Source: Streptomyces coacervatus
GTDB lineage: Bacteria; Actinomycetota; Actinomycetes; Streptomycetales; Streptomycetaceae
Assembly: GCF_029223485.1 (NCBI RefSeq)
Contig: NZ_JARHTP010000008.1
Span: 62,001-126,000, forward strand
Reading direction: 5' to 3'
Length of the DNA stretch: 64,000 bases
Part shown: one piece after another, positions 1-9,297 of the stretch
How positions within the stretch are numbered: the stretch's first letter is position 1
Layout: each line of letters begins with the position of its first letter
Program-made: the position numbers and the translations under genes
The notes under the pieces: generated by a model
Told to the model about the DNA's origin: nothing
The model's database searches: none
Seen by the model: the letters and a program-made list of their open reading frames with translations, nothing else

Positions 1-887
<887 letters not shown>

Positions 888-906
888 CCACAGCGGTACG
901 GTACTT

Positions 907-934
907 GGGGCGGGGGCGCGGGAGCCTCCGCCCC
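907..934. terminator. bidirectional terminator hairpin
   Basis: GGGGCGG at 907-913 pairs with CCGCCCC at 928-934, extended by three further pairs (one G-T), around an 8-nt loop. It lies between the convergent chitinase and TetR genes, so it can end both transcripts. Confidence 0.6.
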
Positions 935-938
935 TCGC

Positions 939-1598
939 TCATGCGTCCCGGCGGGCCGGGGCCGGAGTGGGGTAGGCCGGGTCCAGTTCCTCGATGGCGC
1001 GCAGGGCGCCGCCGAGCGTCTTGACCAGGAGTTCGCGCATCTGCTCGCGGGAGAGCTGGGGGCGGTCGATCCAGTCGAGGGTGGCGCCCTCCACACCGCA
1101 CACCCAGGAGAACAGGCCCATGCGGGCGAGCGGGGCGATGTCCGTGCGGCCGTACGCCCCTTCGGCGACGGTCGCCACTATCGCGTCGCGCACGCCGTCC
1201 CGGATGGCGTGCACCTCGGCATCGAAGCCGACGCCGCCGCTGACGATCGCACGGAAGGCGGCCTGGTTCTGCTCGGCGTAGCGCAGATAGCCCTCCATCG
1301 TGCGATGGACCCGGTCCAGCTGCTCCAGTTCGATCTCGCTCGCCGCGAAGGTGACCAGGTCGGCGACCGAGTCGTTGATGATCGCCAGGTAGTAGCCGCG
1401 CTTGGACTGGAAGTAGTAGTAGATCAGTCCCTTGGCGACATGCGCCTGCCGCGCGATGTCGTCCATCGAGAGCGCGTCGTACGACCTGTCGGCGAACAAC
1501 TTCCGCCCGATGGCGATGAGTTCGGCGCGGCGCGCCAGCGAGCGCTCGGTGCCTCGGGCCCGGGGTCGGGTGGCGTCGCTCTGTTCGCTGATCTTCAA
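939..1598 (-). CDS. TetR/AcrR family transcriptional regulator
   Basis: One-component DNA-binding repressor of about 219 residues, the usual TetR length. The N-terminal HTH is clear: SMDDIARQAHVAKGLIYYYFQSK is the recognition region typical of the family. The C-terminal half is a helical ligand-binding/dimer domain with no recognisable ligand. I prefer the TTG start at 1598, because AGGG sits six bases upstream. A GTG at 1661 keeps the frame open but has no ribosome site and would fall inside an 8-bp inverted repeat. The gene is transcribed in the same direction as the small membrane protein gene upstream, but 121 bp of palindrome-bearing DNA separates them, suggesting its own autoregulated promoter. 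The target gene is unknown. Confidence 0.9.
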   Translation of the reverse strand: MKISEQSDATRPRARGTERSLARRAELIAIGRKLFADRSYDALSMDDIARQAHVAKGLIYYYFQSKRGYYLAIINDSVADLVTFAASEIELEQLDRVHRTMEGYLRYAEQNQAAFRAIVSGGVGFDAEVHAIRDGVRDAIVATVAEGAYGRTDIAPLARMGLFSWVCGVEGATLDWIDRPQLSREQMRELLVKTLGGALRAIEELDPAYPTPAPARRDA

Positions 1599-1657
1599 TT
1601 TCGACCCTGGTCTCGGGCAGGTTGCGGGACATCCGCAGTATGTCAGAACAACAACGT

Positions 1658-1686
1658 CCACTCGTTCGAGTCCGATCGACGAGTGG
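1658..1686. promoter_or_regulatory. inverted repeat upstream of TetR gene, possible operator
   Basis: CCACTCGT (1658-1665) and ACGAGTGG (1679-1686) form a perfect 8-bp inverted repeat with a 13-base spacer, 60 bases upstream of the preferred TetR start. TetR proteins commonly bind such palindromes next to their own gene. The operator role is inferred. Confidence 0.4.
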
Positions 1687-1719
1687 GCGCAGGGGAGACA
1701 GCGTTCTGCCTGCGTCGAA

Positions 1720-1860
1720 TCACAGCAGGCCGAGCTGGGCGACGAGCATCGCGACGACCACGACGAGGGTCCAGCCCATGATGTGTTCGAGGATTTTCGG
1801 GCCGTCGTCCTTGGGGCCGCCGGTGCGGGTGCGGGCGGCGGTCGCCGAGTGTGCGGTCAT
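1720..1860 (-). CDS. 46-residue single-pass membrane protein (SCO1431 family)
   Basis: Short protein starting MTAHSATAARTR and ending in one strongly hydrophobic helix, WTLVVVVAMLVAQLGLL, with an N-terminal polar, basic tail. The length and layout match the small Streptomyces membrane proteins annotated as the SCO1431 family. No function is known. The ATG at 1860-1858 begins the only frame that gives a membrane helix, and the G/C-ending third positions support coding. It lies between the C39 peptidase and TetR genes, both on the same strand. Confidence 0.75.
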   Translation of the reverse strand: MTAHSATAARTRTGGPKDDGPKILEHIMGWTLVVVVAMLVAQLGLL

Positions 1861-1961
1861 GGTGTCTCGCTGAGGTCGGGCGTGCGGTGGACTCCCCCCA
1901 GGGTTCTGTCCACCTTGCCAGCTGGAACGGCTTTTGCGGCGGAGACGTTGGTCACAGGCGA

Positions 1962-1993
1962 AAGGCCCCGGTTCGCCGATTTCCCGGGGCCTT
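1962..1993 (-). terminator. terminator of the C39 peptidase gene
   Basis: AAGGCCCCGG (1962-1971) and CCGGGGCCTT (1984-1993) form a perfect 10-bp stem with a 12-nt loop, just past the stop codon of the peptidase gene. Confidence 0.65.
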
Positions 1994-2003
1994 CGCCCTT
2001 GGT

Positions 2004-3350
2004 TCAGCGGACGCCGACCGCCGCGAGTGCCTTGCGCTGGCGGGGTGTGGGCCGCGCCGGGAAGTACAGGTAGCAGACGCCCCCGGTGCCGGAGACGACC
2101 TTGCCACTGGCGTTGTACCGCTTGGTCCTGAGCCAGATGTTCTCCCACTCCCGCCGCTTGTAGACACGGCGCACCGCGTCGTCGCTCGGCGAGAACGGAT
2201 CGTTGGCGATCACATCGCCGTCGGCGGTGAAGCCGATGACGGTCATCAGGTGCCCGGCCGTGCCGTAACCCGCCCCCGTCAGCTCCCCCTTGAGGAACGA
2301 CTGGGACGTTATGGCCGGGATGCCGGCCGCGATCAGCGTCTCCAGATCGGTGAGCGAGCCGAGCCGGGTGACGATGCCCTGCAGGTCCTTGTACGTGGCC
2401 GCGTAGGCGGCGTTGAACGGCCAGTTGCCGCAGCCCTCGTACTGGTAGTCGTAGGTGAAGCGGGCCGCGTGGTCGACCTGCGGGTCGGCGTAGCTCGGGT
2501 CCACCCAGGCCAGCTGCCCGGGGGTGAGCCTGCCTCCCCAGTATTCGATGATCATCTGCGAGGAGGTGGGGCTGCACCAGGCCTCGCCGCCGTTGTCGTA
2601 CTCGGGGTACTGGCCCTTGTGGATCTCCTGCGAGTAGCGCGGGACGATCAGTTCCCGGGCCAGGCCCGGCGTGGAGGCCGGGACCGTGAAGCGGTCGGGG
2701 ATGTCCGAGCCCATCGCGCCGAGCCGCCACACGGTGGGCGTGAGCTTGGTGCCGGGCTTGCGGTAGAGGGTGAGCCGGAGGCGGTACGCCACCAGGCGCA
2801 GGCCGGTCGTGGCGTCGTCGATGGCGAAGGTGTCCGTCCAGATGGTGCTCTTGCCGTCCTTCTGGTCGTCCACCGAGGTGCGCTTGATGTCCTGGTCGCC
2901 GGCCGCCCAGCGGCCCATCACATACCAGGGGGTGTCCGTGCCGTCGGAGTACGTGCCGTGCAGTTCGACCTGGAGCCAGGTGCCGGCCGGGGTGTGCGCG
3001 TTCCAGGAGGCGATCACCTCGGTGGCGGGGACGCGGAGCTTGTGGACGGGGGCCGTCCAGGTCGCGTACTCCCAGGTGGCGGTCGTGCCGGTGTGCGGGT
3101 CGGTGTAGTCGGTCGTGCCCGCGGGGGTGCCGATCACCACGCCGGGGCGGACGCCGGCGACGGCACGGGTGCCCTGCGCGGCGCCGGAGCGCCAGTCCTT
3201 GTACGAGGTCCAGGATCGGTAGTCGACCGTAGGGGCCACGGCGGACTCCTCGGCGTCGGCCGCGTCGGCGGTGACGGCGGGGCCCACCACCGCGGCGGCC
3301 ACCGCGGCGGCCAGGACGGTTCTGCGGGACGGCTGTTCGGCTCTGCTCAT
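2004..3350 (-). CDS. Tat-exported C39-like peptidase
   Basis: 448-residue secreted protein. MSRAEQPSRRTVLAAAVAAAV is a twin-arginine signal (RR at residues 9-10, hydrophobic stretch 11-24, AxA-type cleavage region near 27-32), which fixes the start at 3350 although the frame stays open upstream. Residues 40-220 form a beta-rich domain of unknown type. Residues 230-440 look like a C39-family papain-fold peptidase: the likely nucleophile is Cys259 in GGEAWCSPTSS and the likely base is His367 in GTAGHLMTVIGF. No ABC transporter or bacteriocin precursor lies nearby, so it is probably a free extracellular protease or amidase rather than a leader peptidase. The substrate is unknown. It has its own terminator. 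Confidence 0.85.
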   Translation of the reverse strand: MSRAEQPSRRTVLAAAVAAAVVGPAVTADAADAEESAVAPTVDYRSWTSYKDWRSGAAQGTRAVAGVRPGVVIGTPAGTTDYTDPHTGTTATWEYATWTAPVHKLRVPATEVIASWNAHTPAGTWLQVELHGTYSDGTDTPWYVMGRWAAGDQDIKRTSVDDQKDGKSTIWTDTFAIDDATTGLRLVAYRLRLTLYRKPGTKLTPTVWRLGAMGSDIPDRFTVPASTPGLARELIVPRYSQEIHKGQYPEYDNGGEAWCSPTSSQMIIEYWGGRLTPGQLAWVDPSYADPQVDHAARFTYDYQYEGCGNWPFNAAYAATYKDLQGIVTRLGSLTDLETLIAAGIPAITSQSFLKGELTGAGYGTAGHLMTVIGFTADGDVIANDPFSPSDDAVRRVYKRREWENIWLRTKRYNASGKVVSGTGGVCYLYFPARPTPRQRKALAAVGVR

Positions 3351-3557
3351 GGGCGGAACGACCCCCAGGTGTCCGAGTCGGGCAGGTCCAAATGCGCGGT
3401 TGCGCTGCACTGTTGTGCGCCAACTATGGCCGCAGGAGGAACGTCCTGCCAGCACTTCGGCCCACGCCACGCCCACGAATATTGGACTGAACCACTGGCA
3501 TGACCTGCTGGGTCGTCGGCCCGGCGCGCCCGCCACGGGACACGCCGGACCCGGTGC

Positions 3558-5054
3558 TCAGATCAGGTCCATCGCCGCGACCTCGTCGGGGCGGCCGTAG
3601 CTGACCGGTCCCTGGAAGCGGCGGCGGGCCGTGGCGAACCACCAGACGGTGGCGACGACCAGGACGACGGCGAGGGCGATCGGCGCGTAGTTGAAGGAGT
3701 CGACGGTGATCGGCGAGGCCTGCGGGAGCATGAACAGGACGCTGCTGAGCAGGATCCAAGCCACGGCGACCACACCGACGGGTTTGCTCCAGCGGCCCAG
3801 GTGCCACGGCCCCGGCTGGAACTCGTCGCCCAGGCCCAGCCGGAGCAGAATCGGTACGGCGTAGGCGAGGAAGAGCCCGACGACATTGACGCTGACGATG
3901 GCGGTGAACGCCGTGTGCGACCACCAGCCGGGCACGACGAGGGCGAGCGAGCAGGCGACCGCGAGCCAGACGGCCTTGACGGGGGTGCGGGTCCGCGGCG
4001 AGACCGAGTGCCACAGCCGGGAACCGGGCATGGCACCGTCGCGGGAGAAGGCGAAGATCTGCCGGGTGTTGCTGGTGAGATTGGCGAGACCGCAGAAGAG
4101 CATCGCGCCGATCACGATCAGCAGGAGCACCTTGGCGGTGCCGAGGCCCAGACCGTCGATGAGAATCTGGACGGGCGGAGCGGAAGCGCTCGCCACATGG
4201 TCGTAGTCGTGAATGCTGTAGACCAGTGCAAGCATCAGGATCAGGCCGGTGATCGCCGAGTAGCCGATCGCACGCGTGATCCCCTTCGGGGCGTTGACCG
4301 TCGCCCGCACCGTTTCCTCGGACATGTGGAAGCTGCCGTCGAACCCGGTGAAGGTCCAGCTGGTGACGAGCAGGCCGAGCATCCCGCCGTAAAGCCCGCT
4401 CGTGAAACCGGTGTTGTTCGCGAAATGCGTGACGAACGACGCCGACTGGTGCTGGTCGGGTCCGCCGATCAGCGCGCCCACGATCACCACGAGCCCGATC
4501 AGCAGCCACCACACGGAGATCCGGTTGAGGAGGGCGACCAACTGGACGGTGTAGGTGTTGGCCAGCCCCTGCAGCACGATGAGCAGTGCCGTGATCAGCA
4601 CCGTCTGGTGGGCGGTCGGCACGTAGGAGTGCCACTGCAGGGCGATGAAGGCCTGGATGAAGGTGGCCGCCGCGTAGCCGGTGGCGGCCGTGCCGCCGAT
4701 CTGGCCCACGAAGTTCAGCCAGCCCGTGTACCAGGACCAGGCTCCCTTGTGCCGTTTGGCGAGTTTCCCGGCGGAGAAATACAGCGCGCCGCTCGTCGGA
4801 TAGGCGGAGGCGACTTCCGCCATGGCAAGACCGACGAAGAGCACCATGACGGAGACGCCGATCCAGCCGAAGACGAGAATGCGGGGTCCTCCGGCGTTCA
4901 GCCCGAATCCAAAGCCGGAGAAGATTCCCGAGATGATGTTGATGATCGTGAATGAGATGGCGAAATTGTCGAACGCCTGAAAGCGACGGGTGAGTTTTCT
5001 CGGGTAACCCATCTCATGAAGTACGGCGTCGTCGTCCGATATCCGTTCCGGCAC
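3558..5054 (-). CDS. APC superfamily amino acid permease
   Basis: 498-residue integral membrane transporter with about 12 hydrophobic helices. The N-terminal region (FQAFDNFAISFTIINIISGIFS, then GLNAGGP and ASAYPTSGALY) is typical of the amino acid/choline transporter subgroup of the APC superfamily. It probably moves an amino acid or amine with a cation. The start follows an AGG-containing site, and the gene begins 27 bases after the stop of the gene at 5082-6032, so the two are probably co-transcribed. The substrate cannot be told from sequence. Confidence 0.9.
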   Translation of the reverse strand: MPERISDDDAVLHEMGYPRKLTRRFQAFDNFAISFTIINIISGIFSGFGFGLNAGGPRILVFGWIGVSVMVLFVGLAMAEVASAYPTSGALYFSAGKLAKRHKGAWSWYTGWLNFVGQIGGTAATGYAAATFIQAFIALQWHSYVPTAHQTVLITALLIVLQGLANTYTVQLVALLNRISVWWLLIGLVVIVGALIGGPDQHQSASFVTHFANNTGFTSGLYGGMLGLLVTSWTFTGFDGSFHMSEETVRATVNAPKGITRAIGYSAITGLILMLALVYSIHDYDHVASASAPPVQILIDGLGLGTAKVLLLIVIGAMLFCGLANLTSNTRQIFAFSRDGAMPGSRLWHSVSPRTRTPVKAVWLAVACSLALVVPGWWSHTAFTAIVSVNVVGLFLAYAVPILLRLGLGDEFQPGPWHLGRWSKPVGVVAVAWILLSSVLFMLPQASPITVDSFNYAPIALAVVLVVATVWWFATARRRFQGPVSYGRPDEVAAMDLI

Positions 5055-5081
5055 AGGTCGGCCTTTCTCTCTGCGTGGGGT

Positions 5082-6032
5082 CTACGGGGGGACAGGGAGG
5101 CCGCAGGCGCGGCGGGCCCGGGACAGCTGGTCGGCCGGTTCCCCGAAGGCGGACCAGGGCATACGGGAGGCGTACGGCCCCATCGCCGCAAAGACCGCGC
5201 GCGCCTCGAACTCGCGCTTGCCCATGACCAGCGCATGCGCGAGATAGGCCAGGTCGAGCACCGGGGTGAAGCGGTAACCCGGCATCGTGGGCAGCCAGTT
5301 CTGGTAGATGGCCAGGGCGGTGGAGCGCCACTGCGGCTCCTCCCAGACGCGGTCGGCGAGCAGCTGGGTCGGGTTGTAGCTCTCGACGAGGGCGACCAGG
5401 GGCAGCAGTCGCAGCGGGGAGTCGACGGGTGCGCGCTGGCCGAGGAAGGCCGCGACGTCCCAGGCGGCGTTCACGGAGCCGCCGTGGCGGGTGAAGAAGC
5501 AGGCCAGGAAGCGGTGGTGGGCCTCGCGGTGAAAGGGGTCGAGGGACAGGACGTGCGCGAACAGCCGCCAGGGTCCGGGCGGCGCGGTGAGCAGCCCGCG
5601 CGGGGCGGGGTCGGTCAGCCGGTGCAGCCGGGCCATGGCCAGTCGGGCCGCCCAGGGCGTGGGATCGGCCGGGTTCGCCCTCGCCGCCCGGTCGCAGGCG
5701 GTCAGCGCGATCCGCTCCAGGGCCCCGGCCCGGTCGTCGCGCGCGTCGGCCGCGCGCAGCGCCCGCAGCACGGCCACCCGCGCCCACAGCAGCGCCGCCT
5801 CCGGGGTCGGCTCCTCGGCCAGCCAGCGCTCGGCGAGGTCGGAGTCGGCGGCTTCCGAGGCGAGGACCAGGGAGCGGTGGGCGCGCAGCCCGTAGTCGCC
5901 GCGTGTTTCGGCGAGGGCTTCGTGGGCGCTCCGGTATCGGCCGGCGCGTACGTCGACGCATACGCTCGCGAGCAAGCGGTCGTCGGCCGCCGGATGCCAC
6001 ACATACTGCCCTTCGAATAACCCAGCGACCAT
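5082..6032 (-). CDS. hypothetical helical protein with a TTA codon
   Basis: 316-residue soluble protein, rich in Ala, Arg, Leu and Trp, made of repeated helical hairpins that resemble degenerate TPR units (for example residues 90-160 and 200-290). No catalytic motif is seen. The ATG at 6032 is preceded by an AGGAG site. Codon 5 is TTA (6020-6018), a codon read only by the bldA tRNA in Streptomyces, so translation is probably linked to development. The APC permease gene follows after 27 bases. A scaffold or accessory role for that transporter is possible but unproven. Confidence 0.75.
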   Translation of the reverse strand: MVAGLFEGQYVWHPAADDRLLASVCVDVRAGRYRSAHEALAETRGDYGLRAHRSLVLASEAADSDLAERWLAEEPTPEAALLWARVAVLRALRAADARDDRAGALERIALTACDRAARANPADPTPWAARLAMARLHRLTDPAPRGLLTAPPGPWRLFAHVLSLDPFHREAHHRFLACFFTRHGGSVNAAWDVAAFLGQRAPVDSPLRLLPLVALVESYNPTQLLADRVWEEPQWRSTALAIYQNWLPTMPGYRFTPVLDLAYLAHALVMGKREFEARAVFAAMGPYASRMPWSAFGEPADQLSRARRACGLPVPP

Positions 6033-6250
6033 CTGCTCCTGTCTCCCCGTACGACGCGCGACAGTTGTGCACCTGGCACCTTACTCAGCGACGAGCGCAA
6101 CCGGAACGCAGTTTTCGAAATGACGGTCCGAGGTTTCGGGACGGATTGACACTGGCTCGCAGCCAGCCAACAACTGGTTCAATGCGGCACTATATTTCGG
6201 CCCGCCCATTCGCCCCGATTTCGCCCACCACTAGAATGTTCCCGCCGAAT

Positions 6251-6904
6251 ATGCCGAAGCCCCCAGTCAGCCAAGGAACGACCATTCACGACCTCGCCTC
6301 CCGGCTCCGCCGTCTGCCCCCGTCCTGCGGCCCGGTCCGCCTGATCGGCATCGACGGACATGCCGGCTCCGGAAAGTCCACGTTCGCCGGGCACTTGGCC
6401 CGGGCACTGGACGGGGCGCCCGTGCTGCGCCTCGACGACATCGCCAGCCACGACGAGCTGTTCGAGTGGACCGGGCGGCTGCTCGCCCAGGTGATCGAAC
6501 CGCTGAGCCGCGGCGAGAGCGCCCACTACGCCCCCTACGACTGGCACACCCGCCGCTTCGGACCGCCCCGCACACTGCCGCCCGCCCCGGTGATCCTCGT
6601 CGAGGGGGTCGGCGCCGGCCGCCGCGCACTGCGCCCGCAGCTGGCGGCACTGCTGTGGATGGAGCTGCCGCACGAGGAGTCCTGGACACGAGGACAGCAG
6701 CGGGACGGGGAGGAGCAGCGGGAGTTCTGGGCCGGATGGGTCGGGGCGGAACGACGACACTTCGCCGAGGATCCCTCACGGCCGTTCGCCGACCTCCTGG
6801 TACGGCAGTTGGAGAAGGGGTACGAGGTGCTCCCGGGGCCCGCGAAGAGAGTTGGACCGGACCAGCCGCTCACGCACGGTGACGGACCATCGGCAATGTG
6901 CTGA
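6251..6904 (+). CDS. uridine kinase-like P-loop phosphotransferase
   Basis: About 217-residue nucleoside/nucleotide kinase fold. Walker A is GHAGSGKST at residues 36-44 and the acidic LRLDDIASHDELFEW follows, as in uridine kinase/AAA_18-type proteins. VILVEGVGAGR is the equivalent of the Walker B strand. The protein is shorter than authentic Udk and lacks its clear C-terminal nucleoside region, so the substrate is uncertain. ATGs at 6182 and 6236 are alternative starts and none has a good ribosome site. A TAGAAT sequence at 6232 could be a -10 box giving a leaderless or near-leaderless transcript. The gene is followed by the 427-bp non-coding stretch that contains a strong terminator. Confidence 0.8.
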   Translation: MPKPPVSQGTTIHDLASRLRRLPPSCGPVRLIGIDGHAGSGKSTFAGHLARALDGAPVLRLDDIASHDELFEWTGRLLAQVIEPLSRGESAHYAPYDWHTRRFGPPRTLPPAPVILVEGVGAGRRALRPQLAALLWMELPHEESWTRGQQRDGEEQREFWAGWVGAERRHFAEDPSRPFADLLVRQLEKGYEVLPGPAKRVGPDQPLTHGDGPSAMC

Positions 6905-6987
6905 ACTTGTGAAGACGCCCGCCGGGGAACTTCCCGGAGTGCCTCAACTCCGCTTGACCGGGGGGCCGTACAGGACTTACGTTCTCA

Positions 6988-7060
6988 ATGTGCGGCCATA
7001 CGAAGCCGCCCACTGTCGCGAAGCCCCCGGTTGTTCCCCCGTGATCGGGGGCTTCGTTCT
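6988..7060 (+). ncRNA. candidate small RNA
   Basis: A sigma-70-like promoter (TTGACC at 6954-6959, 18-base spacer, TACGTT at 6978-6983) would start transcription near 6990, only 30 bases before a strong intrinsic terminator. The roughly 70-nt product would contain a first hairpin (GCGGC, loop CATACGAA, GCCGC) followed by the terminator hairpin. This promoter-to-terminator spacing is typical of small RNAs. The prediction rests on sequence only. Confidence 0.35.
7020..7060 (+). terminator. strong intrinsic terminator
   Basis: GAAGCCCCCG (7020-7029) and CGGGGGCTTC (7046-7055) make a perfect 10-bp stem followed by GTTCT. It ends the kinase gene and/or the candidate small RNA. Confidence 0.8.
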
Positions 7061-7331
7061 GCCCGCACCCTGTTTTCCGGACGCTCCGCGGCGTGTTTCG
7101 CTCACCCACCGTCACCGTCCGAAGTGCGCCCCATCTGCTCCCACCTCGCCAAACGGCCCGTGCGGCACCCTTCGGCGGGCGACACCCCCGCAGGTACGAT
7201 GCCCTCGGTGCGACCTGAAGGACGGCTGCGCGCACCGCAACTCCGGTCCGCGGCACGGCGGTTCGATCAAGGCGGCCGGCGGACATCGGTCCGGCGGTCA
7301 ACCGACGGGGGCACGGTTTGTGGGGGACGTG

Positions 7332-9194
7332 ATGGATTTCGGCACGCAGGGCCCCGAGGCCCCGGCCGACCTCGCCTGGCTGCGAGGTGTGGATGCCTAC
7401 ACGATGGGCGCCTATCCGCAGGCGGAGGAGGAGTTCAGGGCCGCGGTCCGGATGGATCCCGGGATGGCCGACGGCTGGCTCGGGCTGCACGCGCTGCGCG
7501 TCGACACGACGACCGCGCTGTTACGGATGTTCCGGCACCGGGACCGCTTCGGCGAACAGCGCGCCCGGCACCGCCGCTCCCTCAACTCCTGGTACTGGCT
7601 GGGCTGGTGGGTGCAGCCCGTGCTGGAGAGCCCGCGCGATCTGCTGCTCGCGCACGCCTCCCACTGGCTGGACGGCCGCCATGTCCCGGAGCTGGACCGG
7701 GCCCTCGCCGGCCTGCCGCCCGTGGACACCGACCCGCAGGTCCGCTTTCTGCACGCCTGCCGCGCCTATCTCGTCAAGGACTGGGACCAGCTCGTCCGCC
7801 ACACCGACCCGCTGATCGACGACGCCCTGCTCGGCATCGAGGCGGGCCTGTTCGGCGGCATGGCGCGGGTCCGCCTGGAGATGTACGGCCAGGCCGAACC
7901 GCTGCTGTCGTCCGCCCTGATGCGCTGCCGCAGCGAACAGCCCCAGCGCAAGGAGCTGCGCTACTGGCTGGCACGCGCCCACGAGGGCACGGGCCGCTCG
8001 GCCGCCGCCCTTCCCCTGTACCGGGCCGTGCACCGCGTCGACCCCGCCTTCATGGACACCTCGGCCCGGCTCGCCGCCATCGCCGAGGGCGACGGGTACG
8101 ACGAGGCCACCGACCTCGCGGCGATCACGCTCTCCGGCGGCCAGGACGCCCTGGAGGGCCCCGACGCCCTGGACCCGCTCTTCGCCGAGGGCCGGGACTT
8201 GAGGCTCACCGAGTCCGACCTTCCGCCGGTCGGCCCGCTGCCGTCGGCGATCGACCCGACGGTGCGCGAGAAGACCGTCGGCCCGTCGGGATCCGCGCTG
8301 CCCGCCGGCCCCACCGACCCCGCGCTGCTCGAAGAAGCGCTCGCCGAGCTGGAGCGCATGGTGGGCCTGGAGCCGGTCAAGCGCCAAGTCAAGGCGCTGT
8401 CCGCCCAGTTGAACATGGCGCGGCTGCGCGCCGGCCAGGGCCTGCCGGTGCAGCCGCCCAAACGGCACTTCGTCTTCTCCGGCCCCTCCGGCACCGGCAA
8501 GACCACGGTGGCCCGCATCCTCGGCCGTGTCTTCTACGCCCTCGGCCTGCTCGGCGGCGACCACCTGGTCGAGGCCCAGCGCGCCGACCTGGTCGGCGAG
8601 TATCTGGGCCAGACCGCCGTGAAGGCCAACGAGCTGATCGACTCCGCGATCGGCGGGGTGCTCTTCGTCGACGAGGCGTACTCGCTCTCCAACTCCGGCT
8701 ACGGCAAGGGCGACGCCTACGGCGACGAGGCGCTGCAGGTGCTGCTGAAGCGGGCCGAGGACAACCGCGACCACCTGGTGGTCATCCTGGCCGGCTACCC
8801 CGAGGGCATGGACCGCCTGCTGGCCGCCAACCCCGGCCTGTCGTCCCGCTTCACCACCCGCGTCGACTTCCCGTCGTACCGGCCCCTCGAACTCACCTCG
8901 ATAGGTGAGGTGTTGGCTGCCGAGAACGGCGACGTGTGGGACGAGGAGGCCCTCGACGAGCTGCGGTCCATCGCCGGGCATGTGGTGGATCAGGGGTGGA
9001 TCGACGAGCTCGGGAACGGGCGATTTTTGCGAACGCTGTATGAGAAGAGCTGCGCGTATCGGGATCTGCGGTTGTCGACGTATCCCGGGGTGCTGTCGCG
9101 GGACGACTTGTCGACACTGCGGTTGCCTGACCTGATGCAGGCGTATGGAGAGGTGCTGTCGGGGCGGGGGCCGCAGGATCCGTCGGCCATGTGA
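7332..9194 (+). CDS. TPR-AAA+ ATPase, CbxX/CfqX (EccA/SpoVK-like) family
   Basis: 620-residue protein. Residues 1-290 are a TPR-like helical array, and residues 340-610 are an AAA+ module of the CbxX/CfqX family. Walker A is GPSGTGKTT near residues 384-392, Walker B is VLFVDEAYSL near 442-450, and the sensor-1 strand is LVVILAGYP. Proteins with this layout include EccA of type VII secretion and SpoVK-like ATPases, but no esx, eccB-E or mycosin gene is present here. GTG at 7329 and ATG at 7332 are adjacent starts behind GGGGGA. Codon 64 is TTA (7521-7523), so expression is likely bldA-dependent. It probably remodels or unfolds a partner protein; the partner is unknown. Confidence 0.85.
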   Translation: MDFGTQGPEAPADLAWLRGVDAYTMGAYPQAEEEFRAAVRMDPGMADGWLGLHALRVDTTTALLRMFRHRDRFGEQRARHRRSLNSWYWLGWWVQPVLESPRDLLLAHASHWLDGRHVPELDRALAGLPPVDTDPQVRFLHACRAYLVKDWDQLVRHTDPLIDDALLGIEAGLFGGMARVRLEMYGQAEPLLSSALMRCRSEQPQRKELRYWLARAHEGTGRSAAALPLYRAVHRVDPAFMDTSARLAAIAEGDGYDEATDLAAITLSGGQDALEGPDALDPLFAEGRDLRLTESDLPPVGPLPSAIDPTVREKTVGPSGSALPAGPTDPALLEEALAELERMVGLEPVKRQVKALSAQLNMARLRAGQGLPVQPPKRHFVFSGPSGTGKTTVARILGRVFYALGLLGGDHLVEAQRADLVGEYLGQTAVKANELIDSAIGGVLFVDEAYSLSNSGYGKGDAYGDEALQVLLKRAEDNRDHLVVILAGYPEGMDRLLAANPGLSSRFTTRVDFPSYRPLELTSIGEVLAAENGDVWDEEALDELRSIAGHVVDQGWIDELGNGRFLRTLYEKSCAYRDLRLSTYPGVLSRDDLSTLRLPDLMQAYGEVLSGRGPQDPSAM

Positions 9195-9251
9195 GGTGCC
9201 GGTGCTGATGGTGCGGGACGGGGGGGCGCTCGCCCGCGCTTGCGGGGTGCC

Positions 9252-9297
9252 GCCTGCGCCCACCCGTGCCGCCCCAGCGGCACGACTGCCCGCAGGC
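9252..9297. terminator. nested hairpin between convergent genes
   Basis: Inner stem CGTGCCGC (9265-9272) pairs with GCGGCACG (9277-9284) around CCCA. An outer arm GCCTGCG (9252-9258) pairs with CGCAGGC (9291-9297). It lies between the convergent AAA+ and CorC-type genes. Confidence 0.65.

Larger units (their letters stand above)
6905..7331. other. 427-bp intergenic region between kinase and AAA+ genes
   Basis: No protein-coding frame is convincing. The region holds a promoter-like pair (TTGACC 6954-6959, TACGTT 6978-6983), a short structured stretch ending in a perfect terminator (7020-7055), and then about 275 bp with no recognised element except a weak TACGAT at 7195-7200 that could serve the AAA+ gene. 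Confidence 0.5.

Noticed and set aside
1851..3503. Plus-strand coding region over the C39 peptidase
   Set aside because: Antisense to a gene with a clear Tat signal and catalytic motifs; shadow frame.
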